The position numbers and the translations under genes are program-made. 7,609 nt of DNA, from NCBI GenBank assembly GCA_903879975.1, contig CAIRNL010000215.1:1-7609 (forward strand), read 5' to 3'. The notes under the pieces are model-generated. The model saw only the letters and a program-made list of their open reading frames with translations. It made no database searches and was not told the DNA's origin. The stretch's first letter is position 1; the number at the start of each line of letters is the position of its first letter. Positions 1-6,128 of the stretch are shown piece by piece. The DNA is from an uncultured Chloroflexota bacterium (GTDB lineage: Bacteria > Chloroflexota > Anaerolineae > Caldilineales > Caldilineaceae).

Positions 1-452
1 ACGGTCCAGAAACGGCGGAGGGACGGGGGGGGCGCCGTCATAATGCCGCCCGCAGTGTCGGATGCAAACGTCATCAGCGATGCGACATCGGCGCGCTCCT
101 CCATCTGATCGAGCACCTCGGCGGCCTGTTTCGGCTCCAACTCGCCCAGCAAATCAGCGGCCATGTCCGGCTCCATCTCGTCGAGAACGTCGGCCAACGT
201 TTCGACGTCGAGATGCTGGGCGACCTCGGCCATTTCGTCCTCATCGAGCTGCTCAAAGACATCGGCCAGCTCGGTTGCCTGCAGCCGGTCCATAACCAAT
301 GCCTGCTCTTGCGGATCGAGTTCGGCCAGAATTTCGGCGCTGTCGGCTGGATGGAGCGTGCGCAGGTACTCGACCGCGCCGGGCAGATCGCCGCCGTCGA
401 GAAATGCGGAGACACGCTCCAGGGCATCGTTCAGTTCAATGGGTTCGACCAT
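1..452 (-). CDS. mgtE: MgtE-type magnesium transporter, N-terminal part (cut by left window edge)
   Basis: MgtE proteins are Mg2+ channels of the inner membrane: a cytosolic N domain and a CBS pair sense Mg2+ and gate a five-helix pore. Seen here are 150 codons without a stop from ATG 452 to the edge, preceded by the purine-rich stretch GAAGGGGGTGGGAA. Residues about 10-125 form the repetitive acidic helices of the MgtE N domain, with HPADSAEIL at 34-42 and repeated LxxLxxxE units. DTAGGIMT at 132-139 is the family's junction into the first CBS domain (usual form D-x-A-G-x-L-M-T), and the ten-residue spacing to the following W-T fits the family. The pore lies outside the window, so a transporter is inferred; an N-domain plus CBS protein without a pore cannot be excluded. 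A run of eight G at 25-32 lies in the coding part, but the frame appears intact. No convincing promoter lies directly in front, so transcription probably comes through the leader at 453-1000. Confidence 0.88.
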   Translation of the reverse strand, partial: MVEPIELNDALERVSAFLDGGDLPGAVEYLRTLHPADSAEILAELDPQEQALVMDRLQATELADVFEQLDEDEMAEVAQHLDVETLADVLDEMEPDMAADLLGELEPKQAAEVLDQMEERADVASLMTFASDTAGGIMTAPPPSLRRFWT

Positions 453-511
453 TTCCCACCCCCTTCAAAACCAACGGTTCGGCAGCTTGCATCGTTGCGC
501 GCCTGTGGCCT

Positions 512-553
512 CCCTGCAGCGGCATGCGTCAGAACGCAGCCGGGCTGCAAGGG
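512..553 (-). other. Bulged hairpin in the mgtE leader
   Basis: On the minus strand CCCTTGCAGC (553-544) is complementary to GCTGCAGGG (520-512) over nine pairs with one bulged T. The 23-base loop can itself form small stems (TGCGT/ACGCA, and GCAG/CTGC sharing the outer arm). It lies between the terminator and the mgtE start, so it would be present only in read-through transcripts. Function unknown; chance cannot be excluded. Confidence 0.35.
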
Positions 554-583
554 ATGCGAAGGGCAGAGGGCGGTCGCTGAAAC

Positions 584-617
584 AAAAAAACCACCTACCG
601 GTGAGGGTGGCAGGTGG
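584..617 (-). terminator. Rho-independent terminator upstream of mgtE
   Basis: On the minus strand CCACCTGCC (617-609) pairs with GGTAGGTGG (599-591): nine base pairs including one G-T wobble, with a nine-base loop, followed directly by seven T (590-584). This is a textbook intrinsic terminator. It points toward mgtE and ends 131 bases before its start codon. It lies 57 bases after the stop of the possible ORF at 674-934, so it either ends that short transcript or acts as an attenuator for mgtE. The plus-strand direction has no T run and should not terminate. Confidence 0.85.
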
Positions 618-641
618 TCAGAGAGCGAGGGTGCGGAGACG

Positions 642-662
642 GATCGAGGCAAAGGCTCGATC
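642..662 (-). other. Hairpin just upstream of the terminator
   Basis: GATCGAG (662-656) and CTCGATC (648-642) form a perfect 7-bp stem with a seven-base loop on the minus strand. It lies 24 bases before the terminator stem and directly before the segment 636-628, which can pair with the upstream hairpin arm at 795-804. It may be part of the leader fold; no function is known. Confidence 0.4.
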
Positions 663-673
663 GACTCGACGGG

Positions 674-934
674 CTAGCGAGGCGTCGCCTTTTGGCTTCG
701 ACCGTGTCCGGCACACGAACTGACGACTGTACCAGCCCACCGGCTGCCTGTCGGGTGCGGACAACGACGATTCAGTTGCAGGGTACGGTCTGTGCCGCAC
801 CCTGTTCGTACAACAGCAGTCACGCCCAAAAGATTCCGCTGCAGCGAATGCTGAGGCGGGTCTGCTTCGGGCTTACTACTGTCCGAGTCCGGTTGCGTGG
901 GCACCGAACTCGATGAACGTTGTTCAGAATTCAT
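674..934 (-). CDS. Possible 86-residue leader ORF, acidic/proline/serine-rich N-terminus
   Basis: ATG 934 follows GGA with six A before the start codon, and lies about 66 bases after the predicted start site of the promoter at 1007-1035. The first 30 residues are low-complexity and hydrophilic: four serines at 7-10, prolines at 12, 15, 22, 26 and 27, acidic residues at 4, 16, 18, 23 and 25. The rest is basic, with scattered Cys and no domain I recognise, and it resembles translated structured RNA more than a folded protein. It could be a leader peptide, a degraded gene start, or chance. Acidic and proline-rich early codons recall the ribosome-destabilising leader peptide MgtL of enterobacterial mgtA; this is an analogy, not homology. 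Confidence 0.3.
   Translation of the reverse strand: MNSEQRSSSSVPTQPDSDSSKPEADPPQHSLQRNLLGVTAVVRTGCGTDRTLQLNRRCPHPTGSRWAGTVVSSCAGHGRSQKATPR
753..804 (-). promoter_or_regulatory. Leader segment with alternative base-pairing partners
   Basis: On the minus strand CAGGGTGCGG (804-795) can pair with CCGTACCCTG (788-779) as a local 10-bp hairpin with a six-base loop and one G-T wobble. The same arm is perfectly complementary to CCGCACCC at 760-753 (8 bp) and to CCGCACCCT at 636-628 (9 bp). These pairings are mutually exclusive. Competing pairings upstream of an intrinsic terminator are what an attenuator or riboswitch platform would show, but the sequence alone does not prove that any of them forms in a cell. 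Confidence 0.4.
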
Positions 935-1006
935 TTTTTTTCCAGAAAATCGGCATCTTTCATCGATCGAACAGCGAAACGTGCCGAGTCCGTTGTGATG
1001 TAGTGT

Positions 1007-1035
1007 AGCATAGCACTGGCCGCGCGGCTTGTCAA
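1007..1035 (-). promoter_or_regulatory. Strong sigma70-type promoter for the mgtE leader
   Basis: On the minus strand a perfect TTGACA (-35, 1035-1030) is followed by a 17-base spacer and TATGCT (-10, 1012-1007), with TG one base before the -10 giving an extended -10. The predicted start is near position 1000. This is the best promoter in the window. It lies 17 bases after the aldo/keto reductase stop codon and drives toward the possible leader ORF, the terminator and mgtE. Confidence 0.75.
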
Positions 1036-1048
1036 AAAATTCACAAGC
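1027..1048. repeat. Inverted repeat overlapping the -35 box
   Basis: GCTTGT (1027-1032) and ACAAGC (1043-1048) are perfect 6-bp arms around a ten-base A/T-rich centre, and the -35 hexamer of the mgtE leader promoter lies inside. It could be an operator. On the minus strand it also forms a weak hairpin just after the aldo/keto reductase stop, but the T run lies in the loop, so it is not a standard terminator. Confidence 0.3.
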
Positions 1049-1051
1049 GCT

Positions 1052-2017
1052 TTACCTGCGCTCGCCCGTCTCCAGCCACCGCACTTCATCGGCCGTCAGC
1101 GCGAGGTCAAGCGCGGCAGCGTTGGCTGCAAATTCGTCTGCATTGGCACATCCGACCAGTGGGAATACGTTGAACGGTTGCGCTACGACATAGGCCATCG
1201 CCACCTGCGCCACACTGGCGCCACGTATGCTCGCCAGTTGCTTGACTCGCTCCAAGCGGGCGAAGTTCGCAGGGTAACAGTATGATTGTACGCACAGCCG
1301 GTCTAGATATTCCGTGAAGGTGTCGAGATTATCGGGGCGGAAACGCCCGCTGAAAAAACCACCTGCCAGGCTCGACCAGGTCAACAGCGGCATCCCGTTG
1401 TCGGCGTAGAAACGGCGGGCGCCTGCGCCCTGGTCTCCCGTCAGCGAGATGCAGTTCTCCCAGGGTTCCTCCACCTGAACGGCGAGGCTGAAGTGGGGAC
1501 TGGCCACGGCAAAGGGCGTCAAGCCGCGTGCCGCTGCATAGTCATTCGCCTCCTTGATACGCGCATCGCTCCAGTTCGAGCCACCAAAGGCATGGATGCG
1601 CCCCGCCGCCAGGTGTTCGTTCAGGACTTCGACGATCGGGCCGACGGGCACGGTTGGATCATCGCGATGCAGCAGGTAGAGGTCGATGGTATCGGTGTGC
1701 AGGCGGGCCAGCGAATCATACAGATCGGACGTGATATCGAAGGGCGTCACACGCCGCCGATCCTGGTTGTGATGCGCGCCCTTGGTGATAATGACGACCT
1801 GCTCGCGCACCCCTCGTGCGTCGATCCAGCGTCCCAGGGTACGCTCATTGTCGCCGTTGCCATAGATGTGGGCTGCGTCAAAAGTGTTGCCGCCGAGGGC
1901 CAGGATATCGTCGAGCAGGCCGAAGCTGTAGTCCAGCTTGCTCGAACCGATCATCACGGTGCCCTGAATCAGACGGGCAACCGGCTTCGTAACGCCAGGA
2001 ATGGTGCCGTATTGCAT
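1052..2017 (-). CDS. Aldo/keto reductase
   Basis: This 321-residue protein is a single-domain TIM-barrel oxidoreductase of the aldo/keto reductase superfamily, which reduces aldehydes or ketones with NADPH in the cytosol. ATG 2017 was chosen because GGAG lies six bases upstream and the family begins near this point; the frame runs further upstream but crosses the likely promoter. The catalytic tetrad is complete: D47 and Y52 in FDAAHIYGNG, K79 in VVIITKG, H117 in LYLLHRDDP. GGSNWSDARI, with the typical S-N-W after beta-strand 5, and the C-terminal cofactor segment FPLVGCANADEF also match the family. Substrate cannot be told from sequence; IolS/YajO-type reductases are the closest kind I can name. 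It has its own likely promoter and lies 137 bases after the FAD oxidoreductase gene. Confidence 0.92.
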   Translation of the reverse strand: MQYGTIPGVTKPVARLIQGTVMIGSSKLDYSFGLLDDILALGGNTFDAAHIYGNGDNERTLGRWIDARGVREQVVIITKGAHHNQDRRRVTPFDITSDLYDSLARLHTDTIDLYLLHRDDPTVPVGPIVEVLNEHLAAGRIHAFGGSNWSDARIKEANDYAAARGLTPFAVASPHFSLAVQVEEPWENCISLTGDQGAGARRFYADNGMPLLTWSSLAGGFFSGRFRPDNLDTFTEYLDRLCVQSYCYPANFARLERVKQLASIRGASVAQVAMAYVVAQPFNVFPLVGCANADEFAANAAALDLALTADEVRWLETGERR

Positions 2018-2056
2018 GTGAATCTCCAATTGACTTAAATGATCAACGATGCATAC

Positions 2057-2085
2057 AGCATAGCGGATATGCGCTTGTGAGGCAA
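2057..2085 (-). promoter_or_regulatory. Probable promoter of the aldo/keto reductase gene
   Basis: On the minus strand TTGCCT (2085-2080), a 17-base spacer and TATGCT (2062-2057) match a sigma70-type promoter, with the start expected near 2050 and a leader of about 33 bases to ATG 2017. The -10 hexamer and spacer length are the same as in the mgtE leader promoter. Its place supports separate transcription of this gene. Confidence 0.55.
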
Positions 2086-2154
2086 TTGATGGGGGAGGTC
2101 CTGTGCGGGTACGCGCACCTCTCGTCCGGCGCAGTGCGCCTGCACGTCGTTCGG

Positions 2155-3426
2155 CTACGAGACCCAATCCAGGAAGCGGAACCAGTGCGATACGATGGGC
2201 AGGTAGAGCCTGTCATACGGCGTGAACGGGTAGCGGGTATGCTTGATCTGGGCAAAGAGACTGGTGGCTCGCTTGCCGGCCAACATCTCGCCCGCCTCCT
2301 TGCCGAGATAGCTGGCGACGGAAACACCGTGCCCGGCGTAGCCATAGGCGTAGGCGATGCCGGCGACGCGCCCCACGTGCGGCATCAGGTCAAAGGTCAG
2401 CCCCAGTTTCCCGCTCCAACTATGCGTGATCGGGACATTGCGCAGCGCGGGAAAGACCTCGACCATACGTGCCTGCATCCTGCGCGCGCTCTCGTGCAGG
2501 TCCAGGTGGGTCGACAGGTCATGTCGCCCGCCAAACAGCATGCGGCCATCAGGGGTAAGGCGAAAATAGTTGAGAAAATGTTTGCTGTCGAAAAACATGC
2601 GCCCGCGGGGGCTCAACGCCTGCTGCAGTTCGACCGGCAGCGGTTCGGTTGTGATAATGTAGCTGCCCGCTGGGAAGATGCCGCGCCGCAGACCCGGCAC
2701 GACGTTTCCCGTGTACCCGTTGGTCGCCATGAGCACGTCGCCCGCCTGCAGCGTGCCCTTGCGGGTCACCATGCGGAAGCCGGTAGCGGTGCGCGCCAGG
2801 CCGGTGACTTCGGCCTGCTCGACCAGATGTGCGCCGCGTCGCGCTGCGGCCTGCGCCAACCCAAAGACATAGCGAGCCGGATGGAGCGCTGCGCTGTTGC
2901 GATCGACCAGCCCGCCAAAGTAGGCAGTCGAACCGATTTCGGAACGCACCGCGTCCTGGTCCACGATCCAGAGATCGTTGTACATCAGGTTCTCTTGAAA
3001 CCAGCGCACATCGCCGGCAAAACGCTCGTAATGACTTGGCTTGAAGGCCAGGGTGACGTGGCCGGAACGGGCAAAATGGCACGCGATCTCTTCTTCCTCC
3101 ACCGTCGCCTCGACGTGATCGATGGAGGCCAGCGCCCATTGCCAGAATGCCCGCCCCATTTCGGCGCCGTAGCGCTTGAACACGGCGGGCATCTCTTCCT
3201 TCAGACCGGTCGTCGCCATGCCGCCGTTGCGGCTGCTCGCGCCCCAGCCGATGGTCTGCTGTTCGAGCACGGCCACACTGGCGCCCGCTTTGCGCAGGGC
3301 GATGGCTGCATGGAGGCCCGTGTAGCCGCTCCCGATCACAGCCACATCGACGCGCTCGGGCAGGTCACCGACCGGCAAGTCGGCTGGGCGCGGGCATTCT
3401 TCGCTCCAAAATGGCGTCGTCTTCAC
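2155..3426 (-). CDS. FAD-dependent oxidoreductase of the DAO family (gamma-glutamylputrescine oxidase-like)
   Basis: The 423-residue product belongs to the D-amino-acid oxidase-like flavoenzymes, which oxidise a C-N bond of an amine or amino acid and pass electrons to O2 or another acceptor. GTG 3426 is preferred because GGGGAG lies five bases upstream and the N-terminus KTTPFWSEE is typical; the frame extends upstream without a family match. The Rossmann dinucleotide motif VIGSGYTG lies at 30-37 with a following beta-alpha unit ending in VAVLEQ. WGASSRNGG at 61-69 is the FAD-contact motif of this subfamily. Near the C-terminus, WSGKLGLTFDLMPHVG and GYAGHGV are the conserved flavin-closing segments. 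No signal peptide or membrane span is seen. PuuB/OrdL-type enzymes are the nearest named relatives, but no putrescine genes are nearby, so the substrate is open. Confidence 0.88.
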   Translation of the reverse strand: MKTTPFWSEECPRPADLPVGDLPERVDVAVIGSGYTGLHAAIALRKAGASVAVLEQQTIGWGASSRNGGMATTGLKEEMPAVFKRYGAEMGRAFWQWALASIDHVEATVEEEEIACHFARSGHVTLAFKPSHYERFAGDVRWFQENLMYNDLWIVDQDAVRSEIGSTAYFGGLVDRNSAALHPARYVFGLAQAAARRGAHLVEQAEVTGLARTATGFRMVTRKGTLQAGDVLMATNGYTGNVVPGLRRGIFPAGSYIITTEPLPVELQQALSPRGRMFFDSKHFLNYFRLTPDGRMLFGGRHDLSTHLDLHESARRMQARMVEVFPALRNVPITHSWSGKLGLTFDLMPHVGRVAGIAYAYGYAGHGVSVASYLGKEAGEMLAGKRATSLFAQIKHTRYPFTPYDRLYLPIVSHWFRFLDWVS

Positions 3427-3471
3427 AAGAACTCCCCTGTCCAGCGGGCGGGTGTACGCGAGATTGGTGTG

Positions 3472-3500
3472 ACTGTACTCGATTCCTGGTTGCCCGCCAA
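3472..3500 (-). promoter_or_regulatory. Weak candidate promoter for the FAD oxidoreductase gene
   Basis: On the minus strand TTGGCG (3500-3495), a 17-base spacer and TACAGT (3477-3472) lie in the 134-base gap after the malic enzyme gene, about 46 bases before GTG 3426. The match to consensus is mediocre. No terminator is visible in this gap, so read-through from the malic enzyme gene is equally possible. Confidence 0.28.
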
Positions 3501-3560
3501 ACTGGCAGCAACTGGAATTGCACGACCGATCCAACGGCCCGCTGCGCGACAGAGAGTTCG

Positions 3561-5810
3561 CTAGGCAGCGTCGCGGCTCTGCGCGTCGATGACCGCCATG
3601 ATCGTGACGTTGACAACGTCGCGCACGTCAGCGCCCGTTGCCAGCACATGGACTGGCTTCTTCATGCCGACGAGGATCGGGCCAATGGCCTCGGCCCCGC
3701 CCAACGCGCGCACCAGCTTGTACGCGGCGTTGGCCGCATCGAGGCTCGGAAAAACGAGGACATTGGCATCCTTAACCTGGCTGAACGGATAATGCTGCGC
3801 GGTCAGCTCAGGGGAGAGCGCAACATCAGCCTGCATCTCCCCGTCGACTGCGAGATTGGGAAATTCACGCTTGAGCAGTTCAACGGCTGCGTGCACTCGC
3901 TCCTGCTGCGGATGCGGCGTGCTGCCAAAATTCGAGAAGCTGATCATCGCAATGCGCGGGTCGCTCTCAAAGCGCCGCGCCAGGTCTGCGGCGTTGAGCG
4001 CAATAGCGGCCAGTTGCTCAGGCGTCGGCTCGATCATCACAGTGGCATCGGTGAAAAACAGCATACGATCATTCACCAGCATCACGTAGACACCGCTGAC
4101 CCACCGGCCATCCTGGGCGCCGACACACTGGAGCGCGGGCCGCAGAACCTCAGGGTAGTTATACGCGAGGCCGGCGATGAAGGCGTCGGCCTCGCCACAC
4201 TCGACCATCATCGGGCCAAAATACATCTTCTGGCGCATGAGTTCCTGCGCACGAGCCAGGGTTACCCCCTTGCGCTGGCGCTTGGCGTAGAAACGTTGGG
4301 CATATTGATCGCGTTTCTCGGTGTCGATGGGATCGATCACTTCGGGTGCCCAGTCAAGGCCCAGTTCTGCGATCTGTTTGCGAACCTCCTCCACATGTCC
4401 GAGCAAAATCGGGCGCGCAATGCCATGGATATCCACTTCATGGGCAGCGCGGATGACCTTCGGCTCGCGCCCTTCGCCGTAGACGACGCGCTTCGGATTC
4501 TTGCGCGCCTTGAGTTCCAACAGATGCATAATCTGCGCGCCCTTGCCCTGCCGCGCCGACAGCATGTCCAGGTACGCTTCCATATCTAGTTCGCGGCGGG
4601 CGACGCCTGTGTCGATGGCAGCCTTCGCCACGGCAGGCGCCACCCACAACAGCACGCGTGGGTCGAGCGGCTTCGGGATGATGTACTGGCGGCTGAAGCG
4701 CAGTTCGTTGAGACCATATGCGCGGATCACGCTGTCCGGCACATCTTCCTTGGCCAGATTGGCGAGCGCGTGCGTGGCGGCCAGTTTCATCGCCATGTTG
4801 ACCTTGCGCGCTCGTACGTCGAGTGCGCCGCGGAAGATGAAGGGGAAGCCCAGCACATTGTTGACCTGGTTTGGGTAGTCGCTGCGCCCTGTGCCGAAGA
4901 TCACGTCGCCGCGCGCAGCCTGCACCTCCTCATAGGTGATTTCCGGATCGGGATTGGCCATGGCAAAAAGGATGGGGTCGCGCCCCATGCTGCGCACCAT
5001 CTCACGGGTGACGCAGTTGGCAACCGACAGGCCGATGAATACATCTGCGCCCGTCAGAGCCTCCTCCAGCGTGCGCGCAGGGGTGGTAGACGCATATCTC
5101 TCCTTGTATTCGTTCATGCCCTCGGTGCGCCCTCTGTAGATGACGCCCTTGGTGTCACACAGGATCAAATTCTCTGGGTTGGCACCCAGCGCGACATAGA
5201 GATCGGCTGTTGCGATGGAGGCGGCGCCGGCGCCGTTCATGACGATCTTGACGTCTTCGATCTTTTTGGCTACGAGTTCCAGCGCATTGATGAGAGCTGC
5301 GCCGGAAATGATGGCCGTGCCATGCTGATCGTCGTGAAAGACCGGGATATCGACCCGCTTCTGCAACTCGGTCTCGATGTAGAAGCATTCGGGAGCCTTG
5401 ATATCTTCGAGATTGATCCCCCCCAAGGTGGGTGCAATCATTTCGCCAAACCGAACGATGTCGTCGGGGTCCTTGGCATTGACCTCAATGTCGAAGACGT
5501 CCACGTCGGCAAAGCGTTTGAAGAGCACCGCTTTGCCTTCCATCACGGGTTTCGCCGCCAGAGGGCCGCGGTTGCCCAAGCCGAGAATCGCCGTCCCGTT
5601 GGAAATCACGGCGACCAGGTTGCCCTTTGCCGTGTAGTCAAAGGCAAGTTCCGGGTCATCGGCGATCGCCAGGACCGGATAGGCGACACCCGGCGAGTAG
5701 GCCAGCGAAAGATCGCGCTGCGTCTCCATTGGCTTCGTCGCCACGATTTTGAGCTTTCCAGGCCGGCCGTGGGCATGATAGTCCAATGAGTCCTGTTTCA
5801 AATTTGGCAT
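3561..5810 (-). CDS. maeB: NADP-dependent malic enzyme with phosphotransacetylase-like domain (MaeB type)
   Basis: Malic enzyme decarboxylates L-malate to pyruvate and CO2 and yields NADPH, linking the TCA cycle to pyruvate and acetyl-CoA in the cytosol. The product has 749 residues, close to the usual 750-770 of the long bacterial form. Malic N-terminal domain: YSPGVA at 38-43 with catalytic Y38, and PVMEGKAVLFKRFA with catalytic K93. Metal ligands: E135 and D136 in INLEDI, D161 in FHDDQHGTA. The NAD(P) domain carries NGAGAASIA at 192-200 and ends near GRSDYPNQVNNVLGFPF at 309-325. From about 435 to the end lies a phosphate acetyltransferase-like domain, in this family regulatory (acetyl-CoA binding) rather than catalytic. 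NADP preference is taken from the family. ATG 5810 fits the usual N-terminus (KQDSLDYH) and has AGGAAA upstream, though somewhat far; in-frame codons further up overlap the promoter. R81 in GLGNRGPLA replaces the usual I or L. Confidence 0.95.
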   Translation of the reverse strand: MPNLKQDSLDYHAHGRPGKLKIVATKPMETQRDLSLAYSPGVAYPVLAIADDPELAFDYTAKGNLVAVISNGTAILGLGNRGPLAAKPVMEGKAVLFKRFADVDVFDIEVNAKDPDDIVRFGEMIAPTLGGINLEDIKAPECFYIETELQKRVDIPVFHDDQHGTAIISGAALINALELVAKKIEDVKIVMNGAGAASIATADLYVALGANPENLILCDTKGVIYRGRTEGMNEYKERYASTTPARTLEEALTGADVFIGLSVANCVTREMVRSMGRDPILFAMANPDPEITYEEVQAARGDVIFGTGRSDYPNQVNNVLGFPFIFRGALDVRARKVNMAMKLAATHALANLAKEDVPDSVIRAYGLNELRFSRQYIIPKPLDPRVLLWVAPAVAKAAIDTGVARRELDMEAYLDMLSARQGKGAQIMHLLELKARKNPKRVVYGEGREPKVIRAAHEVDIHGIARPILLGHVEEVRKQIAELGLDWAPEVIDPIDTEKRDQYAQRFYAKRQRKGVTLARAQELMRQKMYFGPMMVECGEADAFIAGLAYNYPEVLRPALQCVGAQDGRWVSGVYVMLVNDRMLFFTDATVMIEPTPEQLAAIALNAADLARRFESDPRIAMISFSNFGSTPHPQQERVHAAVELLKREFPNLAVDGEMQADVALSPELTAQHYPFSQVKDANVLVFPSLDAANAAYKLVRALGGAEAIGPILVGMKKPVHVLATGADVRDVVNVTIMAVIDAQSRDAA

Positions 5811-5865
5811 AAGAGCAGATTTCCTTTCGTCCAAAGGGTGATTTTGCATCGTGGTGCATACGTTG

Positions 5866-5894
5866 ATCCTACGCCCGCAGCGCCGCAGATTCAA
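5866..5894 (-). promoter_or_regulatory. Candidate promoter of maeB
   Basis: On the minus strand TTGAAT (5894-5889), a 17-base spacer and TAGGAT (5871-5866) give a fair sigma70 match with a start near 5859 and a leader of about 50 bases. It lies between the repeat cluster and the gene, so the repeats would not be part of the maeB transcript. A second -35-like TTGACG at 5912-5907 lacks a matching -10. Confidence 0.42.
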
Positions 5895-5930
5895 CACGCG
5901 ATGGTCCGTCAATTTTCGGGATGGATGTCA

Positions 5931-6128
5931 GTGTCTGAATCACGGATGGAGGGAAGGTATCTGAATCACGGATGGAGCGGATTAGAGGATTTCACGGAAG
6001 CGGTGCGCTGGCTCGGCCTGGCGCTGACTTCCGTGGAATCCGTCGATCTGTGTCAATCCGTGATTCAGACAGTTTGGCGAAGGGAAGGTGTCTGAATCAC
6101 GGATGGAGCGGATTAGAGGATTTCACGG
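5931..6128. repeat. Cluster of four related short repeats in direct and inverted orientation
   Basis: The core CTGAATCACGGATGGA occurs on the plus strand three times, within units 5931-5950, 5951-5997 and 6082-6128, and an inverted, diverged unit lies at 6028-6070. Units 5951-5997 and 6082-6128 are 47 bases long and differ at one base. The inverted unit matches the second one at both ends: 14 perfect bases (5960-5973 against 6056-6069) and 8 (5993-6000 against 6028-6035), so the whole can fold into a long imperfect hairpin around a 27-base loop. This fills nearly all of the roughly 300-base gap between sufE and maeB. It resembles the REP- or MITE-like families spread through many bacterial intergenic regions. 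No transposase or target duplication is visible. Confidence 0.88.
6056..6104. repeat. Perfect 16-bp inverted repeat between two repeat units
   Basis: ATCCGTGATTCAGACA (6056-6071) and its exact reverse complement (6089-6104) surround a 17-base spacer. On the minus strand it forms a strong hairpin starting 9 bases after the sufE stop codon, without a T run, so it may stabilise the 3' end of the sufE message or help termination rather than act as a standard intrinsic terminator. Confidence 0.7.

Larger units (their letters stand above)
453..1000 (-). promoter_or_regulatory. Long 5' leader of mgtE, candidate attenuation region
   Basis: This stretch between the aldo/keto reductase and mgtE holds no firmly recognisable gene. 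On the minus strand it contains, in order, the predicted start site (about 1000), a possible ORF (934-674), a 10-bp hairpin (804-779), further complementary segments, a 7-bp hairpin (662-642), a strong intrinsic terminator (617-584) and a bulged hairpin (553-512), then the mgtE ribosome binding site. Known Mg2+ transporter genes are often controlled by long leaders (the M-box riboswitch, or the mgtL leader peptide of enterobacterial mgtA), so the layout is suggestive. I looked for the conserved M-box sequence blocks and did not find them. The terminator may instead simply end an independent small transcript. Control of mgtE is inferred from position. Confidence 0.45.

Noticed and set aside
25..32. 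Run of eight G suggesting a frameshift in mgtE
   Set aside because: Read straight through, the frame gives M-T-A-P-P-P-S-L-R-R-F-W-T with the normal spacing between the DTAGGIMT motif and the following W-T of MgtE proteins, so no shift is needed.
914..926. TGAAC-AAC-GTTCA palindrome as an SOS (LexA) box
   Set aside because: The half-sites are three bases apart, whereas the GAAC-N4-GTTC type needs four, and it lies inside the possible leader ORF downstream of the promoter.
453..1000. M-box (ykoK) Mg2+ riboswitch
   Set aside because: The position is right, but on reading the minus strand I could not find the conserved M-box sequence blocks. A covariance search would settle it.
2123..2137. GC-rich palindrome after the FAD oxidoreductase gene as a terminator
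   Set aside because: The GGCGCA/TGCGCC arms leave almost no loop and there is no following T run on either strand.
2077..3564. 495-codon open frame on the plus strand
   Set aside because: It lies antisense to the FAD oxidoreductase gene, whose motifs are unmistakable. The plus-strand translation has no recognisable domain and no ribosome site; long antisense frames are common in GC-rich genes.
4770..5789. 339-codon plus-strand open frame (also 3411-4589)
   Set aside because: Both lie mainly or wholly antisense to maeB, with His/Arg/Gly-rich low-information translations and no domain. They are shadows of codon bias on the other strand.
5931..6128. CRISPR array
   Set aside because: The repeats are too few, differ in length and orientation, and have no regular unique spacers; no cas gene is present.
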